Origin: Gluconacetobacter aggeris
GTDB taxonomy: Bacteria; Pseudomonadota; Alphaproteobacteria; Acetobacterales; Acetobacteraceae
DNA: 64,000 nt
Direction of reading: 5' to 3'
NCBI RefSeq assembly: GCF_014174395.1
Contig: NZ_JABEQD010000016.1
Coordinates: 1 to 64,000, forward strand
Part shown: positions 8,122 through 16,913 of the stretch, piece by piece
Layout of the letters: every line of letters starts with the position of its first letter
Numbering within the stretch: the stretch's first letter is position 1
Program-made: the position numbers and the translations under genes
The notes under the pieces: model-generated
Databases searched by the model: none
What the model saw: only the letters and a program-made list of their open reading frames with translations
What the model was told of the DNA's origin: nothing

Positions 8122-9343
8122 CGGTTCCTGCATAGGCTCTGACTGTTCCCCGGTCGCACCGCACCCATCCGATGACGGATTGTTGTCCCGCCCGCAGCAG
8201 CCCGGGCTGTTCGCGCCGCAGCCACATGCCGCTTGCATCATAATCCAGGCTGTAGCCGTTCAGACCATCGGCCCCTGACGGGCAGGCACTGTCGATCCGG
8301 ATGGAGGGCGGGGCTTCGGCATCCGCGTTGCCGCCATTGGCCAGGACGATATCGTAGGGGGCAGAGGCCGAGGGGCGGCGCAGGCGGACCGACAGCGCGG
8401 CATGCAGCGGCTGGCGGGTGACCACCGCGCGCCATGTCGGCAGGCTCCACGCCCGCCTGTCATCTTCCGTCGGCAGGCGGAACCAGACCCAGCCGGCCAG
8501 TCCGTGCGGCGGGACATGTTCGATCCGCTTCATGAAGGCGGCGATGTCGGCGGGGGGTGCGACCAGTTCATGTCCGCTATCGGCGCCCATGAAACGATCC
8601 TGCTCGCTCTCGACAGCCGCGATCCGCCCGTCGGCTCCCCAGGTGACGCGCGTGCCGTAGGCGGGCAGGGCCACATGCCATGGGCCGTGGCGGCGCAGTG
8701 CGAAGGCCCGGACCCAGTCATGGGCCCTGGCCGGGTTGAAGAGGCCGAATTGCGGGTTCTGGACGGCGTGGATCTGCAACACGGCGTCATCGACCCGGGC
8801 CAGTACGTCCTCCAGCGCGGGGGAGGCCAGCCAGGCCGGCAGGATGGTGACGGACAGGGGGATGGTGCCCGGCCCCAGACGGCCGCGCAGCAGCGCCAGG
8901 AACCGCGCATAGGCCGGCAGGCGGACGGTCGCGCAATCATGGTCGATTTCGATGCCCGCGACCGCGATGCCGCGCTGCTGCCAGGCGGCTTTCAGCGCCA
9001 GGATGCGGGCGGCCAACTGCTCTTCATCCCAGTCGGCCAGTTGGCCCTCGATACGGACCACGGCGATGACCGGTATGTGGCCCTGGGCCAGCACGGTGCT
9101 GTCGGGGGTTGTGTCCACCCACACGCCATGCCCGTCCAGTTCCGCCGCGAGGATGCGCCAAGTGTGGATCATATCCCGACCGGTGGTGACGGCGGAAGTG
9201 ACAGCGGGCGTCCATTGGCGTTGCCAGATATAGGCGTCGCTGGGCAGCTTCCGGCTTGTCCGGGTGGTGAAGGCTGCGTGGATACCGACAAGGCACAATA
9301 GAAATGCGATTGGGATATAGGGTTTTTTTAAAAAATCAGTCAT
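8105..9343 (-). CDS. DUF3142 family exported protein (412 aa)
   Basis: An N-terminal hydrophobic segment (IPIAFLLCLVGIHAAF, residues 11-26) anchors or exports the protein. The body has the DUF3142 pattern: YIWQRQWTPAV, VIAVVRIEG, VAGIEIDHDCAT and VQNPQFGLFNPARA. This resembles a TIM-barrel glycosidase-like fold with IEIDHD at a strand end, the position of catalytic acids in such barrels, so a role in sugar or cell-wall handling is possible but not established. It is the upstream partner of the 794-residue protein, overlapping by a few codons. Confidence 0.75.
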   Translation of the reverse strand: MTDFLKKPYIPIAFLLCLVGIHAAFTTRTSRKLPSDAYIWQRQWTPAVTSAVTTGRDMIHTWRILAAELDGHGVWVDTTPDSTVLAQGHIPVIAVVRIEGQLADWDEEQLAARILALKAAWQQRGIAVAGIEIDHDCATVRLPAYARFLALLRGRLGPGTIPLSVTILPAWLASPALEDVLARVDDAVLQIHAVQNPQFGLFNPARAHDWVRAFALRRHGPWHVALPAYGTRVTWGADGRIAAVESEQDRFMGADSGHELVAPPADIAAFMKRIEHVPPHGLAGWVWFRLPTEDDRRAWSLPTWRAVVTRQPLHAALSVRLRRPSASAPYDIVLANGGNADAEAPPSIRIDSACPSGADGLNGYSLDYDASGMWLRREQPGLLRAGQQSVIGWVRCDRGTVRAYAGTDEKQD

Positions 9344-9424
9344 TTCGCCTGGTCATGTGCTCCGGGAATGGGGAAGGACGCGTCCGCGTCCGGAGCGTGT
9401 TCGCCCGGGGCCGTCGGGGCAGGG

Positions 9425-9868
9425 TCAATGGGTTCGGCTCAATGTTCCGTCCGCGATGGGCCGGAAGATCGGCTGGCCAGGGGCGGCGGAGCTGGTGAAG
9501 GTGACGGCGTGCCCCGGTTCGATCGCGGCCCGGTCGTAATGGATGACATGCCGCCCGTCGGAATAGTCGGCATGGAGCGTGCTGCCTTCGGGATAGATCA
9601 TCATGATCTGGTCGAGCCCGCCGGAGGGTTTGCCCGCCCGGTCGAACAGGTCGGTATGGTCGCGCCGAAGCAGCACAGCGCTGCCCGCTTCGGCCGTGAT
9701 CGTGGACTGGCCGGTCGTGGTGCCGCCGGTATCGGCGAGGGTGCCCTGGCCCGCGTTCCATGTGCCGACGAGAAAGCGGATGCCCGACAGGGTGGACGCG
9801 GGCGCCTGCGCGATGGCGGGGGATATCCCTGCCAGCAGAAGGGCCGGTAAAGCAGCCTGCGTCCTCAT
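9425..9868 (-). CDS. Exported small protein of unknown function (147 aa)
   Basis: The ATG at 9868 gives a clear signal peptide (MRTQAALPALLLAGISPAIAQ). The mature part contains IRFLVGTWNAGQGTL, the LxGxW pattern seen in DUF1579-like/lipocalin-type small secreted proteins, then two beta-rich stretches. The C terminus (RPIADGTLSRTH) comes soon after AAPGQPIF, so the barrel may be shorter than in relatives; an internal deletion is possible but I cannot prove it. Confidence 0.55.
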   Translation of the reverse strand: MRTQAALPALLLAGISPAIAQAPASTLSGIRFLVGTWNAGQGTLADTGGTTTGQSTITAEAGSAVLLRRDHTDLFDRAGKPSGGLDQIMMIYPEGSTLHADYSDGRHVIHYDRAAIEPGHAVTFTSSAAPGQPIFRPIADGTLSRTH

Positions 9869-9955
9869 GCGTGTTTGTCTCCGGCGTGGTTCATGGATGA
9901 TCATGCCCGCGGCGGGGCCGTGGTCAACCATCTTCCTGCCCCGCCCGGAGGGTGG

Positions 9956-10999
9956 TCAGGGGATCAGGCGGCGTTGGCGCATGCCGTCCAGATGGGCCAG
10001 CAGGACCTCGTCCGACCGGCGCGTCATGCCGGGAAAGCCGGCCTGCCGGGCCTTGGTGACGTCGAAGATCGCGTCGGTCCGCACGTGGAAAATGAAATCG
10101 CCGAAGCTGCCGGGGCTGATCCGGCGGGTGTCGGCTTCCGCCAGGCCCTGGCGCGCCGCCAGTGCGGACCAGACGGGGGCCAGTGCATGCAGGCGCTGGT
10201 CGAGCGAGATCGGCTGGGGCTCGCCGACCCTCAGCCCGAACCACTCCGCCAGGTGCGGCCAGACATGCGACCAGCGGAAGACGTCGCCATTGGTGATGTT
10301 GAACGCGCCATCGGCCTGTGTCGTGGCGGCCCACAGGGCAGCCTCGCCCAGCACCTGGGCACCTGTTACGTTTACCAGCGTATCGCGATAGGCCGCCGGC
10401 GGGCCGGGAAACTGCATGGCGGTGCGCGTCTCGCGGCACAGCGTGCCGTAGACGCCGATCAGGTTGCCGAGATTCATCGCCGAACCCAGCGAATGGCCGA
10501 TCACGATATCGGGGCGCAGCGCGGTCCATCGCACGCCCTCGCGCTCCAGCGAACGGACGAAATCCTCGTGCCGGAAATAGAGGTTGGGCGGGAAATGGCG
10601 GCTGTCATCCTCGCGGGCCGGGGTCTTGTAGACGCCCAGATGCGCGCCATAGACCTTGCCGCCCTGGATGATGATCAGCCGTTCCAACTGCGCCCCGGCG
10701 ATGTGCAGGGCTGCGACCAGGTTTTCCAGCATCGCGGCGTTCTGGTCGGCTTCGAGGCCCGGATCGGCATCGGGCTTCAGCGCGGCGTAGAACAGATGCG
10801 TGACCGGTTTGAGCGCCTCCTTCCAGCCTGCCAGACCGATCGGGTCCAGCAGGTCGGCGCTGATATGGGCGCCGCCCCCCGGCCCCTGTGCCGCGCGGCC
10901 GAGGGTGGAGACGGTCCAGCCCGCGTTCTGGAATGCCTCCAGTGCTGCCAGCCCCACGACGCCGGTGGCGCCCGCGATCAGGATATGTCTGTCGACCAT
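9956..10999 (-). CDS. PRISE-type NAD(P)H-dependent SDR reductase (347 aa)
   Basis: An extended short-chain dehydrogenase. Rossmann motif GATGVVG is at residues 10-16. Features typical of the PRISE (progesterone 5-beta-reductase/iridoid synthase-like) group follow: YGAHLG, ALRPDIVIGHSLGSAMN, VYGTLCRE, FPGPPAAYRD and ITNGDVFRWSHVWP. Family members reduce activated C=C bonds of enones using NADPH; the substrate here is unknown. The start is the ATG at 10999, with GGAGGC upstream. A deleted relic of a relative lies at 17985-18086. Confidence 0.8.
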   Translation of the reverse strand: MVDRHILIAGATGVVGLAALEAFQNAGWTVSTLGRAAQGPGGGAHISADLLDPIGLAGWKEALKPVTHLFYAALKPDADPGLEADQNAAMLENLVAALHIAGAQLERLIIIQGGKVYGAHLGVYKTPAREDDSRHFPPNLYFRHEDFVRSLEREGVRWTALRPDIVIGHSLGSAMNLGNLIGVYGTLCRETRTAMQFPGPPAAYRDTLVNVTGAQVLGEAALWAATTQADGAFNITNGDVFRWSHVWPHLAEWFGLRVGEPQPISLDQRLHALAPVWSALAARQGLAEADTRRISPGSFGDFIFHVRTDAIFDVTKARQAGFPGMTRRSDEVLLAHLDGMRQRRLIP

Positions 11000-11064
11000 G
11001 TCATGCCTCCTGCGTGCCGGGCGAGGATCGTTGCCTTGGAGGGGACAGAAGGCGCTTTGGGAGG

Positions 11065-11190
11065 GTGGGTTTCTGTTCTTTTTTGAAAAAAATAACCAAA
11101 AAACTTTTGATCTATTCAGGGGTTTTGTGTCTGGGAGATATGATGTACTTGAACGACGTAAAGTCCTTTTTCTTCTTTTGTGAAAGGCAG
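11065..11190. repeat. Dispersed intergenic element, copy 1, within a 450-bp gene-free interval
   Basis: This stretch (TTCTTTTTTGAAAAAAATAACC, split by the palindrome, then AAAAACTTTTGATC, TTCAGGGGTTTTGTG and AAGTCCTTTTTCTTCTTTT) is repeated in diverged form at 16765-16890. Both copies start with a T-run/A-run palindrome able to act as a bidirectional terminator. The rest of 11000-11456 holds no gene that I can support. Confidence 0.5.
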
Positions 11191-11456
11191 GGGAAGAGAT
11201 CGTGGGGCGGTGTCTTAATATTCTTCACAATTTTTTGTTTGTAATGGCTCCTGAAAGAAAAATGGATTTTCCATCGCCGATCCATGTTTTGTCCACGAAT
11301 GTCCCGGCGGGAGTCACATGCTTGCGATAACTGCGCTGTTCTGGCGTGCAAGGGGCATGGTATCTTCGTGCGGACATCATGCCGTTTCCCATGATGGGCC
11401 GGACCTCCATCGGCGATCTTGCGGAATGGCTCTGAAACGGGCAGGGGGCATCGCTC

Positions 11457-12476
11457 TTGTCGGATCCATCCTGCGTCCGCCCCCTTTCCGAGACCATCAG
11501 AGTGACCCATCCCGCTCCTTCCTCCCCGTCCCATGGCGGTGCCGATACGTTGCGCGGCATCATGCTGGCCTTTGCCGCCTTCGCTGCGTTCTCGTTCAGT
11601 GATGCCAGCGTCAAGCTGATCCGGGACGGGTTGCCACCGTATGAATGCGCATTCTTCGGGTCGTTATGTGCCCTGGTGGTGTTTCCGTTCCTGCTTGGAG
11701 GGAAGGACCGGCTGGTCGATGTGTTCGCGACCCAGAGCCGCCGGCTGTGGATGGCGCGGTTCATCGCCTATCCGTTGGGCATTATCGGTAGTGTGACGGC
11801 CTTCAGCCATCTGTCGATGGCCGAGGCGTTCACCTTGATCTTCCTTCAGCCTTCGTTCGTAACGCTGATGTCGATCGTCTTCCTCAAGGAGCGGATCGGC
11901 CTGCCGCGCTGGGTGGCGATCGCGCTTGGTTTCATCGGCGTGCTGATCGTGCTGCGGCCCGGCCTGAGGCCGCTGTCGATCGGTCATCTGGGGGCGGTGG
12001 TTGCCGGTCTGGCAGGGGCGATATCGGTCGTGACTTTCCGGGCGTCGGGGGCGCATGAAAAGCAGATCTCGCTGTTCGGGGCGGGCATTCTCGGCGGTAT
12101 CACCATCTGCGGACTGGTCAGCCTGCCGACCTTCGCGCTGCCCGGCCTGCATCAGGTTGCGCTGCTGGCCAGTTACGGGCTGCTGGCGGCGCTGGCGAAT
12201 GTGCTGCTGATGCATTCCGCGCTCCACGCCTCGGCGGGGGCTATCGCGCCGACCCAGTACAGCCAGATGATCTGGGCGCTGGCGATCGGTCATGTGGTGT
12301 TCGGCGACAGGGCTGACATGGTGACGCTGAGCGGCATTGGCCTGATCGTCTGTTCCGGCCTGATCACGCTGGTCCGCGAGCAGGAGAAGCATGTGCCCGG
12401 CCCGCCGCCGATCGCCGTCAGCCGTGGGCATGCGGCGTCGATGCTCGTGATCGAGGATCACGACGAACCCGTCTGA
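11457..12476 (+). CDS. EamA/DMT-superfamily transporter (about 325-339 aa)
   Basis: Ten hydrophobic segments in two EamA repeats (first from GIMLAFAAFAAFSFSDASVKL, second from LGAVVAGLAGAISVVTF) define a drug/metabolite transporter of the inner membrane. FLKERIGLPRWVAIALGFIG is the typical end of repeat one. The start is uncertain: TTG at 11457 or GTG at 11502; a later ATG at 11562 would clip the first helix. The substrate is unknown. The hydrophilic C-terminal tail ends DEPV. Confidence 0.8.
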   Translation: MSDPSCVRPLSETIRVTHPAPSSPSHGGADTLRGIMLAFAAFAAFSFSDASVKLIRDGLPPYECAFFGSLCALVVFPFLLGGKDRLVDVFATQSRRLWMARFIAYPLGIIGSVTAFSHLSMAEAFTLIFLQPSFVTLMSIVFLKERIGLPRWVAIALGFIGVLIVLRPGLRPLSIGHLGAVVAGLAGAISVVTFRASGAHEKQISLFGAGILGGITICGLVSLPTFALPGLHQVALLASYGLLAALANVLLMHSALHASAGAIAPTQYSQMIWALAIGHVVFGDRADMVTLSGIGLIVCSGLITLVREQEKHVPGPPPIAVSRGHAASMLVIEDHDEPV

Positions 12477-12749
12477 TCCGACATGTGCGGGCGGCGGCGG
12501 ATCATGCTGGCCTCGCCGTACTGGGGAACGGGGGGATGGTGCGAGGCGTTTGTCCGGCATCGGGGCGGTGCCGGCACGGCGTGCGTCGGCATTTCCTGCG
12601 CCCCTGCCGTCCACCGCCATGCAAGCGGGGGCGGGTCGCGTGCGGGCGGCGTTGTCGTGGACAGGGGAGCTTCCTATGGTCCCGCACCTTCCGCCGTCCG
12701 GTCGGCGCGGAGGCGCATTGTGGAATTCGGAGCGAAAGGCTTTTCCGGC
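12477..12749. other. Intergenic region upstream of dihydroxyacetone kinase
   Basis: The kinase frame is open through this interval but the translated sequence has no family similarity and is Arg/Gly-rich, so I treat it as non-coding leader. No clear promoter or hairpin was picked out. Confidence 0.4.
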
Positions 12750-14390
12750 ATGAAAAGATTCTTCAATACGCGCGAACGTCTGGTGCCCGAGGCGCTGGAA
12801 GGATTGCTGCGTTCGCCCGCCGGGAAGGATCTGTGCCGCCTGGATGGCTATCCCGACATCAAGGTCGTCCTGCGGCGGGACTGGGACCGGGGGGCGGGCA
12901 AGGTCGCCGTGATTTCCGGTGGCGGGTCGGGGCATGAGCCCGCCCATGCCGGCTTCGTGGGGCGCGGCATGCTGACGGCGGCGGTCTGTGGATCGCTGTT
13001 TGCCTCGCCGGGGGTGGATGCGATCCTGGCGGGCATTCTGGCCGTGACCGGCGAGGCCGGATGCCTGCTGGTGGTGAAGAACTATACCGGCGACCGGCTG
13101 AATTTCGGGCTGGCCGCCGAGCAGGCGCGTGCGCTGGGACTGAAGGTGGAGATGGTGATCGTCGGTGACGACATCTCGCTGCCCGGCCATCGGCAGGCGC
13201 GGGGCATTGCGGGCACGGTACTGGTCCACAAGGCTGCCGGCCACATGGCCGAAAGCGGGGCGTCGCTGGACCGGGTGGCGGCTTTTGCCGGCGACGTGGC
13301 GGCGCGTACGCGCTCGATCGGCCTGTCGCTGAGCGATTGCGATACGTATGACGAAGAACATGCCAGCCGTCTGGCGGCGGATGAGGGCGAACTGGGCCTG
13401 GGCATCCATGGCGAGCCGGGGGCGCAGCGCATTGCGCTGGCCGATGCCGGTGCGCTGATGGGGCTGGCGGCGGATGCCCTGCTGGAGACCCTGCCGGATG
13501 GCGACGCACGCTACGCCCTGATGCTGAACAATCTGGGCACCACGCCGGTGATCGAGATGTCGCTGCTGCTGGAAGCCTTTGCCGGCACCGCGCTGGCGCG
13601 GAAGGTCGCGCTGGTGGCCGGCCCGGCGCCGTTCATGACCGCGCTGGACATGAACGGGTTTTCCCTCACGCTGGTGGACCTGACCGACGGGATTGCGGCG
13701 GCATTGCAGGCCGATGTCGGGCCTGCTGCGTGGACGGGCATGGCGCCGTGGCAGGAGCCGGTGGTGATCCCGGTGCCGGCGCTGCCGGATATTTTCGCGG
13801 CCGAGCCTTCGAACAATCCCGCCCTGCGCGATGCGGTGCAGCGTGGCGCGAAGGCGTTGCTTGAGAATGAGGAGGCGCTGAACGCGCTGGACGCGCGCAT
13901 CGGCGATGGCGATGCTGGCTCCACCTTTGCCGAGACCGCGCGCGTGATCGACGGGGCGCTGGACCGCTTGCCCCTGGCCGATCCCCAGGCGCTGATGCAG
14001 ACGCTGGGCCGTCTGCTGGCCCGGCATGCGGGTGGGTCGAGCGGCGCGCTGCTGTCCATCCTGTTCGCGACGGCGGGGCACAGCACGCAGGAGCGCTGGC
14101 AGGCTGCCCTGCTGGACGGCATCGCGGCGATGCAGGGTTATGGCGGGGCGCGGGAAGGCGACTGCACGATGCTCGACGCGCTGATCCCGGCGGTCCGGGC
14201 GCTGGATGAGGGCGTGGCGTGGGCTGACATCGTGCGCGCGGCGCGCGGCGGGGCCGATGCGACGGCGAGGATGGGCAAGGCGGAAGCTGGGCGTGCCTCC
14301 TATATTCCCGATGGGCGACTGGACAACGTGCCCGATCCGGGTGCCGAGGCGATCGCTCGGCTGTTCGAGGCGCTGGTGCCGGGGAAATAA
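12750..14390 (+). CDS. Single-chain dihydroxyacetone kinase, DhaK-DhaL fusion (546 aa)
   Basis: Phosphorylates dihydroxyacetone (and glyceraldehyde) with ATP to DHAP. The N-terminal DhaK domain (about 1-330) shows ISGGGSGHEPAHAGFVG and the substrate-linking His220 in GLGIHGEPG. The C-terminal DhaL domain (about 350-546) has the Mg-ATP motif GDGDAGST near residue 385 and AGGSSGALLSILF. ATP-dependent single-chain kinases combine both domains, in contrast to PTS-linked DhaKLM. The start is the ATG giving MKRFFNTRERLVPEALEG, where family similarity begins. In acetic acid bacteria such kinases recover dihydroxyacetone made by membrane glycerol oxidation; that role is inferred. Confidence 0.92.
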   Translation: MKRFFNTRERLVPEALEGLLRSPAGKDLCRLDGYPDIKVVLRRDWDRGAGKVAVISGGGSGHEPAHAGFVGRGMLTAAVCGSLFASPGVDAILAGILAVTGEAGCLLVVKNYTGDRLNFGLAAEQARALGLKVEMVIVGDDISLPGHRQARGIAGTVLVHKAAGHMAESGASLDRVAAFAGDVAARTRSIGLSLSDCDTYDEEHASRLAADEGELGLGIHGEPGAQRIALADAGALMGLAADALLETLPDGDARYALMLNNLGTTPVIEMSLLLEAFAGTALARKVALVAGPAPFMTALDMNGFSLTLVDLTDGIAAALQADVGPAAWTGMAPWQEPVVIPVPALPDIFAAEPSNNPALRDAVQRGAKALLENEEALNALDARIGDGDAGSTFAETARVIDGALDRLPLADPQALMQTLGRLLARHAGGSSGALLSILFATAGHSTQERWQAALLDGIAAMQGYGGAREGDCTMLDALIPAVRALDEGVAWADIVRAARGGADATARMGKAEAGRASYIPDGRLDNVPDPGAEAIARLFEALVPGK

Positions 14391-14435
14391 TGTCCGTGTG
14401 AAGAGAGGGGGCGGGGGGCTTCCCCTCTCCGTGGG

Positions 14436-14905
14436 TCAAGGGGTTACGGGCTCCCTTGAGCCCGTTGAGGCGCTTTCGGCGTGAATGTTCGCCATGCCTT
14501 CGGCGAGCATTCCGATGAGGCGGATGAACTGGTCGAAATCGGTCTCGCGCCGGTCCTGGAAAAGTGCGATGGCCATGGCCGCGCGCAGTCGATGGTGTCG
14601 GTCGCTTCCTTGCCCTGCGGGGTGATCGTTGCTTCACGCACCGGCGGTCCGCCGTGCTGCCGTAGCGGGTGACCAGCCCCAGTTCCGCCAGCCGTGCGAT
14701 CGGGCGGCTGACCGTCGTGTGGTCGCGGCCGCTCGACCAGAACCAGCAACGGAAACAGCGCGCGTTCCAGCGTGAGGCCAGTGGCCTTCAGCATGGCTTC
14801 GGTCCGCTCCAGCCGGTTCATCACGTCGACAATTTCGATCAGTGTGCGATGCAGGGCGGGGAGCTTCGTGCGGATGTATGCGTCATGCACCGTTTTGGTC
14901 GGCAT
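14436..14905 (-). pseudogene. MarR-family regulator broken by three frameshifts
   Basis: Three minus-strand frames together spell one MarR-like protein: MPTKTVHDAYIRTKLPAL to LFPLLVLVER, then RDHTTVSRPIARLAELGL (the recognition helix), then ATITPQGKEATDTIDCA, then AMAIALFQDRRETDFDQF to the stop at 14436. Each junction needs a one-base change in a G/C run (near 14725, 14640 and 14582). No single frame covers the protein, so it is a pseudogene or carries sequencing errors. A perfect palindrome lies just upstream of its start. Confidence 0.75.
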
Positions 14906-14922
14906 TCTGGTGCGCTCCTCAG

Positions 14923-14941
14923 CGTGTGCCTTAGGCACACG
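14923..14941. promoter_or_regulatory. Perfect palindrome upstream of marR (candidate operator)
   Basis: CGTGTGCC-TTA-GGCACACG forms 8-bp perfect arms with a 3-bp centre, ending 18 bp upstream of the marR ATG. MarR regulators commonly bind such palindromes over their own promoter, so this may be an autoregulatory site that outlived its regulator. Confidence 0.45.
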
Positions 14942-15356
14942 AATGGCCGGGTGGGAACCGGAATGGGTGTTTCACGTGACACGGACATTCTGATGTGCGG
15001 TCGGGTGGGCTGTGCGGCGGCCTGTCTGGCCGATGTTCTGCCTGTAGTGGATTGAGAACATCTGCGGGACCGGTCAGTGGCGGAGGAGGCCGTCGATCGG
15101 TGCCCCGAATTTCGGCGAACTCTGGTCTCGCTGGCCCAGAATCGGTCGCGCTTCTGCATGGAGGCGCGCGACCTGGCGCAAACGCACTGGCGGCGCTGGA
15201 GAAAGCTTCGTTCAGTTCATGGCGGCGTGCGATGCGGAATATGCGGATGGTCCGGGGCCCGATTGCTGCATCCTGGATGATCTGTCGGGCACGATGAAGC
15301 CGGCCGCTGGTTGCTGCGGGATCGGATTGCCCTGAACGGGACCAGGGTTGGCGGTT
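14942..15356. other. Gene-free interval between marR and hflX
   Basis: About 415 bp. Short frames exist on both strands, but none has a ribosome-binding site or family similarity that I recognise. It may contain debris of a lost marR target gene. Confidence 0.35.
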
Positions 15357-16703
15357 TTACGCGAGCATGCGCCGCAGCCGGGCCATGGCACCGGGCAGGG
15401 CGCGCACCTTCAGCACGCGGCCGGTTTCGTCATGTTCTTCGGACAGGACCCGTGCGCTCTCGTAGATCTCGCCGATCAGTTTCTGTCTGGCATAAGGCAG
15501 AACCAGAACGTCATCGACCATCTCTGCTTCGAAAAAGGCGATGATGCTCCCGCGCAGGGCGCTTACATCGTCCGGTGCGTGGGCGGAGAGCATGATCGCG
15601 TCGGGATGTTTTTCCAGCAGGGCAGCGCGGCGGGTGGCGTCTACCCGGTCCATCTTGTTCAGGACGAGGCGGGACGGCACGGTATCCGCGCCGATCTCGC
15701 GCAGCACGCTGCGGCTGACGTCCAACTGCGCTTCATAGGTCGGGTCCGATGCATCGACCACGAAAAGCAGCAGTGAGGCTTCCAGCGCCTCGGACAGGGT
15801 GGAGCGGAACGAGGCCACCAGATCATGGGGCAGTTGCTTGATGAAGCCAACCGTATCGGAGACGAGTACGCGCGGCCGGGTTTCGGACTGAAGCGTGCGC
15901 ACCGTGGTATCGAGCGTGGCGAAGAGCTTGTCCTGCACCAGCACCTCGCTGCCGGTGAGGGCGCGCATCAGGGAGGATTTGCCCGCATTGGTATAGCCGA
16001 CCAGGGCGACGCGTAGCTGGTCGCGGCGGGCGGAGCGGCGCTGGTCGCTGTCGCGCTGCACCGCTTCAAGCTGGGCCTTCAGTTCCGCCAGCCGGTCGCG
16101 GATCTTGCGGCGATCGAGGGCGAGATTGCTTTCGCCGGCGCCGGGGCCCTGCTGTCGGCCGCCGCCATGGGCGGATTCACGCAGGCGCGGGGCGACATAT
16201 TTCAGGCGGGCCATCTCCACCTGTAATTTCGCCTCGCGGGTGTTGGCATGGCGGTGGAAGATCTCGACGATGACGCCGGTGCGGTCCAATACCTGGGCGC
16301 CCGTGGCGCGCTCCAGGTTGCGGATCTGGCTGGGCGAGAGTTCGTGGTCGACGATCACGAATTCGGGCCTGTCGGAAGCATCCGGCTCGGGTTTGGCCGG
16401 CCCGGGGGCTTCGGCGGTGGCATCGAACCGTTTCCGGGCCTTGGTCATGGGAGGTGTCGCCATGGAGGTGATGACACCGGTGCCACCGGTCAGGGCCGCC
16501 AGTTCTTCCAGCTTGCCGGCGCCCAGAAGCGACGCGGCACCCGTGCCTTCGCGCTTCTGCGACACCGAGCCGACGACTTCATAGCCCAGGGTTTTGACCA
16601 GGCGGCCCAGCTCTTCGAGGCTGGCTTCATGGGCGACGTCATCGACATCGGGGGTCTGGATGCCGACGAGAACGGCGCGCGGAATGGGGGGAGTGGTTTC
16701 CAT
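15357..16703 (-). CDS. hflX: GTPase HflX, ribosome-splitting factor (448 aa)
   Basis: HflX is a ribosome-associated GTPase that rescues stalled or heat-damaged ribosomes. The N-terminal domain (1-210) shows LVKTLGYEVVGSVSQKRE, GAGKLEEL and FVIVDHELSPSQIRNLE, followed by the HANTREAKLQVEMARLKY helix and the Gly-rich GAGESNL loop. The G domain has G1 GYTNAGKSS, G3 DTVGF and G4 NKMD. Length is near the family norm. It is not next to hfq here and seems to be transcribed alone. Confidence 0.95.
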   Translation of the reverse strand: METTPPIPRAVLVGIQTPDVDDVAHEASLEELGRLVKTLGYEVVGSVSQKREGTGAASLLGAGKLEELAALTGGTGVITSMATPPMTKARKRFDATAEAPGPAKPEPDASDRPEFVIVDHELSPSQIRNLERATGAQVLDRTGVIVEIFHRHANTREAKLQVEMARLKYVAPRLRESAHGGGRQQGPGAGESNLALDRRKIRDRLAELKAQLEAVQRDSDQRRSARRDQLRVALVGYTNAGKSSLMRALTGSEVLVQDKLFATLDTTVRTLQSETRPRVLVSDTVGFIKQLPHDLVASFRSTLSEALEASLLLFVVDASDPTYEAQLDVSRSVLREIGADTVPSRLVLNKMDRVDATRRAALLEKHPDAIMLSAHAPDDVSALRGSIIAFFEAEMVDDVLVLPYARQKLIGEIYESARVLSEEHDETGRVLKVRALPGAMARLRRMLA

Positions 16704-16764
16704 CGCCTGCTTGTAGCACGGATCGTGACCAGGTCCGGAGCGGTTTGCAGAGCCGGCTCCGCCG

Positions 16765-16890
16765 GTTTGTTCTTTTTTGCAAAAAAAGAACCAAAAAACT
16801 CTGATTCGTTCAGGAGCCTTGTGCTGGGAACAGGCGACGGCCCTGAACAGATCAAAAGTCTTTTTGCTTCTTTTTCTTCAGAAAAAGAAG
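16765..16890. repeat. Dispersed intergenic element, copy 2
   Basis: Diverged copy of the element at 11065-11190. It starts with the palindrome TTCTTTTTTGCAAAAAAAGAA and contains CCAAAAAACT, GTTCAGGAGCCTTGTG, and a second hairpin with CTTCTTTTTCTTCAGAAAAAGAAG. It sits between hflX and the convergent end region of the hydrolase operon, so termination is the likely function. Confidence 0.5.
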
Positions 16891-16913
16891 AGTCCTTCTT
16901 CACGCAAGTCAGA

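Noticed and set aside
8121-8241. Cys-rich 40-residue N-terminal extension of the large exported protein
   Set aside because: It overlaps the DUF3142 coding sequence by over 130 bp and places Cys-rich sequence before the hydrophobic segment; the ATG at 8121 is simpler.
11225-11764. Minus-strand frames in the 11.1-11.8 kb interval
   Set aside because: They cross into the DMT transporter on the other strand and have no coding character.
11664-14081. An 805-codon minus-strand frame across the DMT transporter and dihydroxyacetone kinase
   Set aside because: It is antisense to two well-supported genes, very rich in Arg, His, Gln and Pro, and has no family features; a typical shadow frame in high-GC DNA.
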